DNA of 64,000 bases from Rikenellaceae bacterium (GTDB taxonomy: Bacteria; Bacteroidota; Bacteroidia; Bacteroidales; Rikenellaceae). The stretch covers positions 86,776 through 150,775 of the forward strand of contig SUZX01000008.1 in the NCBI GenBank assembly GCA_015059735.1, in the 5' to 3' direction. Position numbers and translations under genes: made by a program. The notes below the pieces were generated by a model that saw only the letters and a program-made list of their open reading frames with translations, did not search any database and was not told the origin of the DNA. Shown one piece after another: positions 17,612 through 27,291 of this stretch. Numbering within the stretch: the first letter of the stretch is position 1; each line of letters opens with the position of its first letter.

Positions 17612-18919
17612 TCATAAGTTGGGCAACACAGGATCGTCATCCGCAATACGCAACGATCGGAGATCGTTTCCCGAAGCATTTTGAAAAACCCGCAAATCGA
17701 AAGCCGGGATCACTGCCAACACATGATCGAAAAGATCGGCTTGAATCCCTTCATAAGCAATCCAATCCACCGTATTGGTAAAAAAGTAGAGTTGTATCGG
17801 GATTCCGGTTTCTGTCGGTTGCAACTGACGCACCATAAGAGTCATATCTCGGTTCACGGGAACCTCTCTTTGCAAATAACGCAACAAGTAGGCACGAAAA
17901 ATCCCCAAATTGGTTTGATGCAGACCATTGATCCGTCGTTCGAGACGGGTACGCCCTTGTGCGATATTTTGCATCTCAATACGCTGTTCAATGGCATCAA
18001 TATACTCGCGGATCAGATCAAAGGCCCGATAACGAGCAAGCATTTCGGCCGTACAAAAACGCACGCTGGTCATGTCAATTGATATGGATCGCATCACACG
18101 CCGACCTCCCGAAAGTTGCATAGCATGCCAATTCTGAAATGACTCACTCACCAAGACATAAGGAGGCAGAGTAACAACCGTATTATCCCAGTTACGAATC
18201 TTCACCGTGCTGAGCGAAACCTCTAATACCGTACCATCGGCTCCATATTTGGGGACCGAGATCCAATCGCCGACCTGCAACATATTGTTGGCTGAGAGTT
18301 GAATTCCAGAAACAAAGCCCAGAATACTGTCTCGAAATATCAGCATCAACACCGCAGCCGAGGCACCCAACCCCGTCAGCAGAATGGCAGGCGACTTATC
18401 CATCAGAATCGAGATGATCAACACCACACAGATCAATAAAGCCATTCCCTGACCAGTTTGTCGAAGGCCTTTAATCGGTTTGTTTTGCCATGCAGGACGA
18501 CGTTCGGCAATATAAAAGATGGCAAAAAGCAGGGCATTGACCCAACGAAAGAGAGCTACAACAATAAAAATATCAACCAACCGATCAATCACCATGCGGG
18601 CACCAGAGTCGGCCTCAAAAATCAACGGCAAAACAAACGACGACACGACAGCACTGACAATGTGGCAGGAATGACGTAGCACATCGGCACTGAATATTTC
18701 ATTGACCCAATGCAAATGCACCTGTGTCCGCTCGACCAACTGACGACCTCCTCGTACCACCACAAGGCGACAAAGAAAGTCGAATAGTGCGACAACAAGC
18801 AGTGCAATGATAAATGCCACCCAACGATCCCAACCGGCAGAGGTTTCAGACGTAAGTCCCAACCAATGCAACAGAACATCAGTCCAATATTTAAGAAATG
18901 ATTGCATACGCGGAATCAT
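17612..18919 (-). CDS. MscS-family mechanosensitive ion channel
   Basis: The 435-residue protein has about five membrane segments in the first half (WVAFIIALLVVALFDFLC; FVLPLIF; LVDIFIVVALFRWVNALLFAIFYIA; ALLICVVLIISILM; ILLTGLGASAAVLMLIF) and then the MscS pore/beta domain (RDSILGFVSGIQLSANNMLQVGDWI). The large C-terminal domain resembles the YbdG/YnaI branch. It would release solutes on osmotic downshock. It is the last gene of the envelope operon, 57 nt after the Nudix gene. A second start at MQSF (codon 5) is possible. Confidence 0.9.
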   Translation of the reverse strand: MIPRMQSFLKYWTDVLLHWLGLTSETSAGWDRWVAFIIALLVVALFDFLCRLVVVRGGRQLVERTQVHLHWVNEIFSADVLRHSCHIVSAVVSSFVLPLIFEADSGARMVIDRLVDIFIVVALFRWVNALLFAIFYIAERRPAWQNKPIKGLRQTGQGMALLICVVLIISILMDKSPAILLTGLGASAAVLMLIFRDSILGFVSGIQLSANNMLQVGDWISVPKYGADGTVLEVSLSTVKIRNWDNTVVTLPPYVLVSESFQNWHAMQLSGGRRVMRSISIDMTSVRFCTAEMLARYRAFDLIREYIDAIEQRIEMQNIAQGRTRLERRINGLHQTNLGIFRAYLLRYLQREVPVNRDMTLMVRQLQPTETGIPIQLYFFTNTVDWIAYEGIQADLFDHVLAVIPAFDLRVFQNASGNDLRSLRIADDDPVLPNL

Positions 18920-18976
18920 CTCGCAAAATCCGCGCCCGAAAGAAAAGAAACCCCAAAGGGAATATCTGACCGACTC

Positions 18977-19483
18977 TTAGATCTTGAAAAATCTTGTTGC
19001 CTCCGCCTCGAAATTGGGAGTAAAAACACCACGACCGAGATTCTCTCGAATCTCTGTAAAACTCCAAAACCGACCGCCATCGAGTTCGGCACTCGGGGTA
19101 ACGGGAGCATCATAAACGCATCGATAGACATGGATCAGCTCTCGTTCGCGCTCGGAGCAAAACTCATAAACTGCAACCCTTTCGGGCAGGAAATCCGCAA
19201 TCCCCAACTCCTCACGAACTTCACGACGCAAAGCATCTTCAATCGATTCGCCGAAATCGACATGTCCGCCAACGGCCGTATCCCAACGATCGGGTTGAAT
19301 ATCTTTCCATGCAGGACGCTTTTGCAAATAGAGTTCGCCTTGCGAATTGAAAAGATGAAGATGAACGACCGGATGCAACAACATCGAGCCACCATGACAC
19401 TCACCACGCGAAGCAGAGCCAACGACACGCCCTTCGGCATCGACAATCGGAAAAAGTTCGGAAGAGTTATCGGCAAGCTTCAT
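18977..19483 (-). CDS. Nudix hydrolase
   Basis: The 168-residue protein has a full Nudix box, GHVDFGESIEDALRREVREELGI (residues 73-95; G-x5-E-x7-R-E-V-x-E-E-L-G-I pattern), which binds Mg and cleaves nucleoside diphosphates linked to another group. VVHLHLFNSQGELYLQKRP before the box resembles the YfcD/IPP-isomerase-like branch. The substrate is not determinable. It is in an envelope operon, 6 nt after the OstA-like gene. Confidence 0.9.
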   Translation of the reverse strand: MKLADNSSELFPIVDAEGRVVGSASRGECHGGSMLLHPVVHLHLFNSQGELYLQKRPAWKDIQPDRWDTAVGGHVDFGESIEDALRREVREELGIADFLPERVAVYEFCSERERELIHVYRCVYDAPVTPSAELDGGRFWSFTEIRENLGRGVFTPNFEAEATRFFKI

Positions 19484-19489
19484 GGCTCA

Positions 19490-22111
19490 TTAAAATTCCG
19501 GTCCCGACGTGCGAGGCTGCCCCACTTCATACCCCAAGTCTCGCATCCATTCGACAGTGGCAGGATCGACTACATCGTTACGATCGATCCAACGACGTTG
19601 CTCAATCAACTCCTGTTTCTTACGATCAAGGAGTTGCTGAATAGGGAAATCGGGTTGTTTCAAGCGGGAACGTTGCAAACGCTCAGAGGGGCGGATGGTC
19701 CGATCGAAGACATCAACTTGGCTGGGACGACGCTCCCCCTCCCATTTGAATCCTTTGAGATAGAGTTCCTGTTTTTCGGGAATCTTGTCGATCGGATAAA
19801 AATAATACACCGGATTCCCACGATAGGTAATTTGAACGACCTGTTTATTCTCGATATAGAACGAAATATCACCACTTTCGATAACTCCCATCATCGTAAT
19901 AACTGGCGGCTCACCATCCTGCATGTAATAGATGGTTTGTGCATTGCCATTGACATCGTTGCGCACGATCTCATTGTTGCGGAAATAGGCGATCATCGTC
20001 TTGCCTGCAACCTGATTATAGTGAGTGGTGTCGAGTTGGCTTACCATCATAGGAGCACCGATAAACTCGGCTCGCTCGATCTGCTGGTTTTTTGTAAATA
20101 CATCCATCACCTCGGAAGAGATTTGGTTGCTCTGATTCCACAACACAGGTTCGATATAAAGATGAATCGTGGAATCGGTGCTAATCATCGTCATCGAATC
20201 GCAAACCGACTGAAAATCCGAGCGATAAATTCTCACATTACGATAACCGCGCACCAATCGATAGATGCTGTCAACAGGAAGCCCCGCTTTTTGAGTCGTA
20301 TCTTGGGGGGCATAAAGACGTTGCAACAACGAATCAAAGATAGGCAGAATGGTCGAATCCTGTTCTGTATGATATCGCAATTTGAGCGAATCAAGACGAC
20401 GGATCACCGCCGAATCAACCAACGAAAAAGGAATTCCTTTTCGCTCAGCACGCAGACGACGGGCCCGCAACTTGGCCTCGGCCTTCAACAATGCGGCTTT
20501 ATATCGTTTCTCGTCTTTGGCCTTTTGTGCATCGAGACGGGCTGTATTTTTTGCCTTGCGTTGAGCCGATATCTTCGCCAATTTTTCTTTACGGACAGCC
20601 TCGCTTTTTGCTTTTTGGGCAGCTTTCACCCGCTCTACCTCTGCCTTCTTATGGGCTTTCAGTGCCGCTGCCGCCGCTTTGCGAACGCTGTCGGGCAGAT
20701 TTGTTGCTTTGATGATTGTCGCCAAAGAGTCGGCCACAAAAGCACGTCGAATAGCTGCCGAATCTACCGGAGCAACAGCTTGCGGTGTGCCGCTCAACGG
20801 TTTTGAGATTGTATCTGTTGGATTTGCAGAGCTATCACCGACTGGCGTTCCTGTCGGGATTTCGGGAGTTTCCGTGTTTTCGGATATTCTAGATGGGGGT
20901 GTCGGGAGGTCTTCACGTCGCCGTTTTTTCGGACGTGAAGCCGGAGCTTCTGTTCCTTCGATTTGAGGGGCCGAAATCGGTTTAAGATTGGCATCCGCAG
21001 GGTTCACACCATTTTCCAAAGGTTGTTCGCCTCCTCCGGCAGGTCTGAGGGGTGCTGCAGGTTTCGCCAATGGGTTACTCACTGGATCGGGATCATTAAG
21101 CGAACAGGTATGCAAAAAAATCGAATCGGCACGCATAAAGAGCGAATCACCCTGTGAGCGATCATAACTGATCAACGAGGGTTGTAACGTAAGCAGGGCA
21201 TTGCCCGGTGTTTTCCAATATTCGCCGTAATTGCCAAATGCAAGTGTTTTGTGTTCAGTGTCATCTATTTGAATATCATGACGCAGGATAATATGATCTT
21301 GTACGCGATAATAATCAATACTATCACTCCACATCTCCTGCTTGGGCGTAAGCACATACCCATTGCGAGTTACAACATAGAGCGAATCGGCTTTACGATA
21401 CTCACCACAATCGGCATAAAGGTAGTCGCCATCCCGATTCCAAATGTTGGTACGCTCGAAGAAATAAGCATTATCAGTTGCCATGTCATAAACCACCGAG
21501 TCGCCGCATAACTTATATTCGTCGTTACGCATCTGCACCCGATTGACACAGACCAGCTGTTTTTGGTCCCCGTAATAGTATCCGCGTTGCGATTCCAATT
21601 GGTTCTCACGGTTGACAAGCACACCTCCCCGATCAAAAATACCGATATTGGTTTTGGTATTGAAAACAAATTGATAGGTATAGAAAGTGGCATCGCCATC
21701 GACTACCTTGATAATATCGGAGTAGATCTTTACCTCGTTCAGTTCACCGTCGTAATCAGCTCGATCTCCATAGATATAGGTCGTATTCTTATTAACCAAC
21801 ACATTACCGAAAAACTCCATCCGCATATCGGAGTAACGGACGGCACTATCGCAAGTGATAACAGCGCCATTGTGTTGTGCTGCGAAATTTCCCACCAAAA
21901 AAATGGCGGAATCTCCGGGGGCAACTGGTCCCGAAAGATCGGATTTGAAATCGATGATCTTCTTCTCAGCAGGTTTCGAAGCCCGTGTTTCAGACCTCCT
22001 TGACACCGAGTCGGCAGATGCAAACTGTGATACAGGACTCTGAAAAAGCCCATGTGCAAATACACCTCCGAAGAGTAAAACGACACCAATTATGGATAAG
22101 ATTCTACGCAC
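19490..22111 (-). CDS. OstA-like (LptA-family) periplasmic protein with long low-complexity insert
   Basis: LptA/OstA proteins form beta-jellyroll modules that carry lipopolysaccharide across the periplasm. The 873-residue protein has a signal sequence (LSIIGVVLLFGGVFAHG) and then OstA-type repeats between about 60 and 340 (CDSAVRYSDMRMEFFGNV; YIYGDRADYDGELNEVKIY) and again from about 590. Between about 340 and 565 lies an insert, first Pro/Ala/Thr-rich, then a very basic Lys/Ala/Arg helix (RVKAAQKAKSEAVRKEKLAK). It lies 8 nt after a SurA-like gene, fitting outer-membrane biogenesis. The insert's role is unknown. Confidence 0.85.
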   Translation of the reverse strand: MRRILSIIGVVLLFGGVFAHGLFQSPVSQFASADSVSRRSETRASKPAEKKIIDFKSDLSGPVAPGDSAIFLVGNFAAQHNGAVITCDSAVRYSDMRMEFFGNVLVNKNTTYIYGDRADYDGELNEVKIYSDIIKVVDGDATFYTYQFVFNTKTNIGIFDRGGVLVNRENQLESQRGYYYGDQKQLVCVNRVQMRNDEYKLCGDSVVYDMATDNAYFFERTNIWNRDGDYLYADCGEYRKADSLYVVTRNGYVLTPKQEMWSDSIDYYRVQDHIILRHDIQIDDTEHKTLAFGNYGEYWKTPGNALLTLQPSLISYDRSQGDSLFMRADSIFLHTCSLNDPDPVSNPLAKPAAPLRPAGGGEQPLENGVNPADANLKPISAPQIEGTEAPASRPKKRRREDLPTPPSRISENTETPEIPTGTPVGDSSANPTDTISKPLSGTPQAVAPVDSAAIRRAFVADSLATIIKATNLPDSVRKAAAAALKAHKKAEVERVKAAQKAKSEAVRKEKLAKISAQRKAKNTARLDAQKAKDEKRYKAALLKAEAKLRARRLRAERKGIPFSLVDSAVIRRLDSLKLRYHTEQDSTILPIFDSLLQRLYAPQDTTQKAGLPVDSIYRLVRGYRNVRIYRSDFQSVCDSMTMISTDSTIHLYIEPVLWNQSNQISSEVMDVFTKNQQIERAEFIGAPMMVSQLDTTHYNQVAGKTMIAYFRNNEIVRNDVNGNAQTIYYMQDGEPPVITMMGVIESGDISFYIENKQVVQITYRGNPVYYFYPIDKIPEKQELYLKGFKWEGERRPSQVDVFDRTIRPSERLQRSRLKQPDFPIQQLLDRKKQELIEQRRWIDRNDVVDPATVEWMRDLGYEVGQPRTSGPEF

Positions 22112-22119
22112 CGATCAAT

Positions 22120-23526
22120 CTATTTTACCCAATGTTTGTTTTCGAACTCTCCGTTACGGAATTCGGGGACGATGTAAACATACATACCGTCGATCTTGTC
22201 GGTAAGCCACTCGCGAAAAACTCGCTCACGCTTTGCTTCCAAAGCCATCTCTTCCAATCGCAGATAGTCCTCGTTGAGCGATGCGACATGCGTGGGGATG
22301 ATCTGTACCAATTTGACAATCTTGGCTAATTGGTTGCCAAGGAGATCCTCGGTAAGGAACGGAGCGGAAATCTCGCCTACTTTCAATCGACGCAAAGCAT
22401 TGTAATCGTCGAGTGCATTGAAACGTGCAAAATCCTCATGCAGGAATTTCGTAACCGTCAATTTGGCATCGAAGGCATTCATTCGCTCCAAAATATTGTG
22501 ATTAGAAACGACTCCTCCATTCATTTTCGAAGAGGCATCATCGGAGAATTTCAAAGCCGCCTTTTCAAATGTAATGGAGTCCTGTTTGATCAAATTGAGA
22601 ACACTGTCAAGCGAACGCACTGTGGCATTCATCTCTTCGGACGTATAATTCGGGCGCAACAGGATATGGCGGAAATGATACAATCGCCCGGGTTTATCGA
22701 GCAATTGGATAATGTGAAATCCGAATTGCGATTCGACCACTTCGGAGATCTGATTGACTTTCATGGTTTCGAGAGCAGAAGCAAATGAAGGATCAAGAGC
22801 CTCCAACGGTGTAGGATCCATTTCGCCACCTCGCATCATCGTCCCGGGATCTTGCGAATACATGCGAGCCAAATTGTCGAATTTGGCCTTGCCGGTAATG
22901 ATACGCTCGCGCATATCCAACAATCGTTCGCGGGTGCGTTGTTTGGCTTCGACCATCGATGAGGGGAATTTGGTGATATGCGCATAAACATACTGCTCTG
23001 CGATGGTCGGCAGACTATCTCGCGAGATCGAGTTATAAAAACGCTCCACCTCCCCTGGAATGATGGTTACTTTACTAACCACCTCATTTTGCATCGAAGC
23101 GGCATAGGCCTGTTCCGTATAACGTTGACGGATATACTCTCTAATGTTGAAAATCGCCATGTGTTGCTTGGCCTCGACATTGGCAATCGAGCCCTCTGCT
23201 TCGATCATTTGCTCGATTTGATCCTCAACACGCGTAGCAATATCCCCTTCGTTGATCTTTACCGAGTCGATCTGTGCCTGATGATAGAGCAGTCGTTGTT
23301 TCATCAAAGCTTCGAGTGCCTCATTCATGGGGTCGCGATCCGAAGTATAACCTTGCTGACGTCGTTGCGCGGTAAGTTGATGAGCAAACAACTCTACCTC
23401 GGAATAGAGAATCGACGAGTTTCCCACAACAGCAACAATTTTATCGAGCATCACTTGCCGTTTTTGAGCAACGACTCCCGCAATACATGCCACAAACAGG
23501 GCCGACAATAGAACTTTTTTCAACAT
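22120..23526 (-). CDS. SurA-like periplasmic peptidyl-prolyl isomerase/chaperone
   Basis: The 468-residue protein has a signal peptide (KVLLSALFVACIAGVVA), a SurA N-domain (DKIVAVVGNSSILYSEVELFA), then parvulin-type modules: AHITKFPSSMVEAKQRTRERL...FDNLARMYSQDPGTMMRGGEMDPTP...QFGFHIIQLL and a second, RHILLRPNYTSEEM...ALKFSDDASSKMNGG. It would assist folding of outer membrane proteins. It follows the PpiC-like lipoprotein by 14 nt and precedes the OstA-like gene by 8 nt. Confidence 0.92.
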   Translation of the reverse strand: MLKKVLLSALFVACIAGVVAQKRQVMLDKIVAVVGNSSILYSEVELFAHQLTAQRRQQGYTSDRDPMNEALEALMKQRLLYHQAQIDSVKINEGDIATRVEDQIEQMIEAEGSIANVEAKQHMAIFNIREYIRQRYTEQAYAASMQNEVVSKVTIIPGEVERFYNSISRDSLPTIAEQYVYAHITKFPSSMVEAKQRTRERLLDMRERIITGKAKFDNLARMYSQDPGTMMRGGEMDPTPLEALDPSFASALETMKVNQISEVVESQFGFHIIQLLDKPGRLYHFRHILLRPNYTSEEMNATVRSLDSVLNLIKQDSITFEKAALKFSDDASSKMNGGVVSNHNILERMNAFDAKLTVTKFLHEDFARFNALDDYNALRRLKVGEISAPFLTEDLLGNQLAKIVKLVQIIPTHVASLNEDYLRLEEMALEAKRERVFREWLTDKIDGMYVYIVPEFRNGEFENKHWVK

Positions 23527-23540
23527 ATCGTTTTTATCGT

Positions 23541-24440
23541 TTATTTCTTATCATTTGCCAAAGAATCGGTCTCTTCGGTCATAAAAATTTTCAATTCTCC
23601 ACGCTCTGCTGCCCGCGAATAGAGTTCTTCTTCATGGTGTCGAAGAATCTCGCTCTGACGTTTATTGAACAAAATGCGCCGAATCGTCGCCCGCAAACGT
23701 TCGATCGGAATCGGCTCGCCTTCACGACATACTGCCTCAATCTGGAAATAATAGTGAGACTTGCTGTCGCGCATCTGCTGAATTTCCGTTTCGGCAAGGA
23801 TAGAGTTATAATTCTGCGACTGCAAAGTCGGCAGAAAACTCAAAAACTCCGAAAAATCGACCCAACGATCCCGAAAATCGGTAACCGTAAAATCGTTTTT
23901 CTCGCAAATATCACGAAACTCACGCTGTTGCGCCTCTTTTGTGGACGCCATCAGCTTTTTAAGTTTACGAGCCTGACGATATCCCTCATGGAATCGGACA
24001 ATGCGTCCTTTAACCAATGGCCGGTCGAGTCGGAAATCGCCTTTATGCGTCTGATAATAGGTTGCAATATCCTCCTCCGTAAAGACGGTATCGATACTGC
24101 GATCGACACATTGCTGATCCAATTTGCGAATCAATAAGGCCTGCCGATACTCTTCGACCATGCGATCAATATCCGCCTCTGAAGAGGAGAAGAGCACTTC
24201 GGCCTCGTGCAATTTGAGTTGTTTGCGCACCCAGCGATCGACATACGCTCGCACGAAAGCCAAGCTGTCAGTTCCTATGATACCCTGAGGAACAACAGAC
24301 TGCACATCTCGCATGCACAATTCGCGTTCTCCTACCCGCGCCAAGATCTTATCGCCGGCAAAATAGCGAGGCAACTCACGGCAGCCAATCAGCAACAACA
24401 GACCGGCAACAACAATTGTTTTTGTAGGCAAACGCTTCAT
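23541..24440 (-). CDS. PpiC/SurA-like lipoprotein chaperone
   Basis: The 299-residue protein starts MKRLPTKTIVVAGLLLLIGC, a lipoprotein signal with lipobox LIGC (Cys20). Next comes a SurA-like N-domain (DKILARVGERELCMRDVQSVVP) and a helical, charged region ending with RRILFNKRQSEILRHHEEELY. A recognisable catalytic parvulin module is not clear, so it may be a chaperone-only relative. I chose ATG 24440; the ATG at 24452 lies in the -7 box. It is the first gene of the operon with SurA-like, OstA-like, Nudix and MscS. Confidence 0.85.
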   Translation of the reverse strand: MKRLPTKTIVVAGLLLLIGCRELPRYFAGDKILARVGERELCMRDVQSVVPQGIIGTDSLAFVRAYVDRWVRKQLKLHEAEVLFSSSEADIDRMVEEYRQALLIRKLDQQCVDRSIDTVFTEEDIATYYQTHKGDFRLDRPLVKGRIVRFHEGYRQARKLKKLMASTKEAQQREFRDICEKNDFTVTDFRDRWVDFSEFLSFLPTLQSQNYNSILAETEIQQMRDSKSHYYFQIEAVCREGEPIPIERLRATIRRILFNKRQSEILRHHEEELYSRAAERGELKIFMTEETDSLANDKK

Positions 24441-24449
24441 TTGATCCGA

Positions 24450-24457
24450 CAAAGATA
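24450..24457 (-). promoter_or_regulatory. -7 box of the PpiC-SurA-OstA-Nudix-MscS operon
   Basis: TATCTTTG on the minus strand, ending 9 nt before ATG 24440, so the 5' leader should be only a few bases. Confidence 0.6.
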
Positions 24458-24496
24458 CGATTTTTACTTGTAACTAACGCAGCAAAAGGAGGATTA

Positions 24497-25462
24497 TTAC
24501 ACTTCGGAGCTATTTTTCTCGTGATCTTTTATCATGCGAAGGGTCTGCCTAATCTTCCAAGCAGAGAACAGCAACACAAACAACGCCAACAGATAAATCG
24601 CCCAATAGACACCTCCGTTACCGACCAAATCGTATAGTGTTTTATCTGCGTATCCACAGATCATCAAGATATAAGCCAACGCATTATTCACGGCATGAAT
24701 CAAGACCGACGCCCATAACGACTGTGTTATCAAATAGATAAAACCTAAAATCAACCCGATGAAAAATGCATTGACCGCCGGCAGAGGTTGCATGTGCAGC
24801 ACTCCAAAAAAAAGCGAAGATCCAAACAATGCGATAACCGTACCGTAACGATTTCGCAACGATTCGAGAATTATCCCCCGACATAACAACTCCTCAAAAA
24901 ACGGAGCAAACAGAATCAGCATAGCCACCGATCCCCATCCCCGACCGACGTCCGGATTACTCTCCGGAAGCAAATTCAACAAAGGCTCGACAACGATATT
25001 TGCGACAAAAAGCAGCAAAATTCCCCACAATAATATCACAGGAGAGAGGTAACGTACCGAGAAACGTGCAATAGGACCAAGTCCGCCCCGACAGCGCCGA
25101 TAAATCAATGTACCACCGACAGCAAACACCATAGAGAATAGATAAATCAAGGCTAAAATATTTCCACGTAATTCAGGAAGCACCTCCGACGAATTCATGT
25201 TCAATCCCAAAATTGCTGTTATAGCCAAACCTAACACTCCCACAAGAATTTGAGCTCCGAGGGCAATACCCAACATGGCAAAACAATCACCCCACGAAGG
25301 AAAATTTCCAGAAGGTTTTTGAGGCTCTGTCGACAACGTAGGGGCTGCTGCACGATCGTCATCCGAATCGACAACCTGCTGCCGTTCGGCTTTTTCAAAG
25401 GTCGTGAAGGCCTCTCCGACCTCTTTTTTCGGCTCGGTGATTGAATTATTTCTCATAATCAT
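24497..25462 (-). CDS. CPBP-family intramembrane glutamic protease
   Basis: The 321-residue protein has a charged cytoplasmic N-terminus (about 60 residues) and about eight membrane segments. It carries the three CPBP (ABI/Rce1) motifs: EELLCRGIILESLRNR (EExxxR), FGVLHMQ (FxxxH) and HAVNNALAY (HxxxN). Relatives cleave prenylated or other membrane peptides or mature peptides for export; the substrate here is unknown. The start may be ATG 25462 or 25456 (MRNNSITEP). It is monocistronic and divergent from parA. Confidence 0.9.
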   Translation of the reverse strand: MIMRNNSITEPKKEVGEAFTTFEKAERQQVVDSDDDRAAAPTLSTEPQKPSGNFPSWGDCFAMLGIALGAQILVGVLGLAITAILGLNMNSSEVLPELRGNILALIYLFSMVFAVGGTLIYRRCRGGLGPIARFSVRYLSPVILLWGILLLFVANIVVEPLLNLLPESNPDVGRGWGSVAMLILFAPFFEELLCRGIILESLRNRYGTVIALFGSSLFFGVLHMQPLPAVNAFFIGLILGFIYLITQSLWASVLIHAVNNALAYILMICGYADKTLYDLVGNGGVYWAIYLLALFVLLFSAWKIRQTLRMIKDHEKNSSEV

Positions 25463-25490
25463 TCGACATGTTATCAGTTGTTTTCGTCGG

Positions 25491-25498
25491 TAAAGATA
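25491..25498 (-). promoter_or_regulatory. possible -7 box of the CPBP protease gene
   Basis: TATCTTTA on the minus strand, one mismatch to TAnnTTTG, 28 nt before the start. Confidence 0.4.
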
Positions 25499-25540
25499 CG
25501 CAAATTTCGGTTACGGTTATGGATTTCCATTTAATTTAAT

Positions 25541-25548
25541 TAAATTTG
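25541..25548 (+). promoter_or_regulatory. -7 box of the parA operon
   Basis: TAAATTTG, 27 nt before ATG 25576. Confidence 0.55.
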
Positions 25549-25575
25549 CCCGATTATAAACCCGAAAAACGAAAC

Positions 25576-26349
25576 ATGGCAAAAGTTATTGCATTGGCAA
25601 ATCAGAAAGGCGGCGTAGGAAAAACCACTACGGCCATCAACCTCGCAGCCTCTTTGGCATTATTAGGAAAAAAAGTGCTTTTGTTGGATGCCGATCCACA
25701 GGCAAATGCCACTTCCGGATTAGGCTTTGACATCAATTTGGAGGGTATTTACGAATGTCTTTCGGGAGTTAAAGAACCCCAAGAGGTAATTTTGGCCAGT
25801 CCGGACGTGAAAAACCTTTGGATATTGCCATCGTCGATTGACTTGGTAGCAGCCGATACAGAGTTGCCGAAATTGGAAAATGCGCATCGGGTAATGAAAC
25901 GCATAGTCGATTCCGTACGCGAAAAATACGACTATATTTTCATCGACTGCTCTCCATCGTTGGGGTACACAACGGTAAATATCCTCACAGCAGCCGACTC
26001 GGTATTGATCCCTGTGCAATGCGAATATTTGGCACTCGAAGGATTATCGAAATTGTTGAACACCATTCGCAAGGTCAAAAGCGGCTTGAATCCGGCACTC
26101 GAAATCGAAGGTTTTCTATTGACAATGTACATGCGTAACCGACTGAACAACCAAGTGGTCAATGAGGTGCGCGAGCACTTCGGTCCGATGGCATACGACA
26201 CGGTCATCCAGCGCAACATCCGCTTGGGAGAAGCGCCTTCGCATGGCAAGCCGATCATGCTCTATGATGCAAGCGCCACTGGTTCAGAGAACTACCTCAA
26301 CCTTGCCCGCGAGTTTTTGAAACGTAACCGCAAAAAAGCAAAGGCTTAA
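25576..26349 (+). CDS. parA: ParA/Soj chromosome-partitioning ATPase
   Basis: The 257-residue cytoplasmic ATPase binds DNA non-specifically as an ATP dimer and moves ParB-parS complexes, segregating replication origins. The deviant Walker A is KGGVGKTTT (residues 11-19), with DADPQANATSGLG (Walker A') and FIDCSPSLGYTTVN (Walker B). It lacks the N-terminal helix-turn-helix of plasmid type Ia ParA, so it is chromosomal. I chose ATG 25576 (MAKVIALANQ); the frame opens ten codons earlier but the -7 box lies there. parB starts 68 nt downstream. Confidence 0.95.
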   Translation: MAKVIALANQKGGVGKTTTAINLAASLALLGKKVLLLDADPQANATSGLGFDINLEGIYECLSGVKEPQEVILASPDVKNLWILPSSIDLVAADTELPKLENAHRVMKRIVDSVREKYDYIFIDCSPSLGYTTVNILTAADSVLIPVQCEYLALEGLSKLLNTIRKVKSGLNPALEIEGFLLTMYMRNRLNNQVVNEVREHFGPMAYDTVIQRNIRLGEAPSHGKPIMLYDASATGSENYLNLAREFLKRNRKKAKA

Positions 26350-26417
26350 AGCAAAAAGCACCTTTGAGAAGGGCGCAAATAGATTTGTTTACGAAATATT
26401 TAGACATTAAATAGACT

Positions 26418-27287
26418 ATGAAACCACAAAAGGGATTAGGACGCGGTCTCGATGCTATATTCGGCACCGATCCGGTTAACACAAAGCTCAAACCCATGAG
26501 CAGCATGGCCGAGATTGACATCACAGAGATCATCCCCAACCCCACCCAACCACGCACCCAATTCGACGAAGAGGCGTTAGACGAATTGGCCGACTCGATT
26601 CGTCAGTTAGGCGTGATTCAACCTATAACGGTAAAAAAAGCCGATGATGGCAAATATATCATCATCAGTGGTGAGCGTCGTTGGCGTGCCGCCCAACGCG
26701 CCGACTTGAAAACGTTGCCGGTCTATATCCGCGAAGTGGATGATGAAAATCTGCACGCGATGGCTTTGGTTGAAAATATTCAACGACAAGATCTCAATGC
26801 AATCGAAATTGCATTGGGCATGCAACGACTCATCGAAGAGTGTCATCTCACGCAGGATGCCCTATCGGAGCGTGTCGGCAAAAAACGCTCGTCAATAGCT
26901 AACTATTTACGTCTGTTGAAATTGCCAGATGAGGTGCAATTAGCACTTAAAGAGGGTTTTATCTCTATGGGACATGCCAAAGCGATTGCCGGAATTCCTG
27001 CCGAGCAACAACTTCGTCTGCTCAAAAAATGTGTTAAAAAAGGATTATCGGTTCGTCAGGCCGAAGAGGCTGCACGTGCGCTTGCCGAACAACCGACCAC
27101 AACATCAGCATCGGACGAAGAGGAGTATCCCGAAAGCTACTCGCGACTTGTCGAACAACTCGAACGTTTCTTCTCGCAAGAGATCGCCATCAAACGATCG
27201 AAAAACGGAGGGGGAAAGATAGTCATCGGATTTACGGATGATAAAGATATCGAACGTTTCATCGAACGTTTCGCCACGCATGTTTAG
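26418..27287 (+). CDS. parB: ParB/Spo0J chromosome-partitioning protein
   Basis: The 289-residue CTPase clamp loads at parS sites. It begins KPQKGLGRGLDAIFG, and has the ParB/Srx nucleotide-binding motifs ISGERRWRAAQ (box II) and ENIQRQDLNAIE (GERRxRA and ENxQR). A helix-turn-helix follows (TQDALSERVGKKRSSIANYLRLLKL), and the C-terminal dimer domain ends in FIERFATHV. No full parS palindrome was found in the window, so its loading sites lie elsewhere. Confidence 0.95.
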   Translation: MKPQKGLGRGLDAIFGTDPVNTKLKPMSSMAEIDITEIIPNPTQPRTQFDEEALDELADSIRQLGVIQPITVKKADDGKYIIISGERRWRAAQRADLKTLPVYIREVDDENLHAMALVENIQRQDLNAIEIALGMQRLIEECHLTQDALSERVGKKRSSIANYLRLLKLPDEVQLALKEGFISMGHAKAIAGIPAEQQLRLLKKCVKKGLSVRQAEEAARALAEQPTTTSASDEEEYPESYSRLVEQLERFFSQEIAIKRSKNGGGKIVIGFTDDKDIERFIERFATHV

Positions 27288-27291
27288 TGTT

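Noticed and set aside
18902..20806. 634-codon open frame on + opposite the Nudix and OstA-like genes
   Set aside because: It mirrors the codon pattern of the real minus-strand genes, has no promoter or family motif, and overlaps two well-supported genes fully.
26418..27287. parS site near parA-parB
   Set aside because: I looked for a TGTTNCACGTGNAACA-like palindrome; only partial CACGTG matches occur (near 27070 and 32250).
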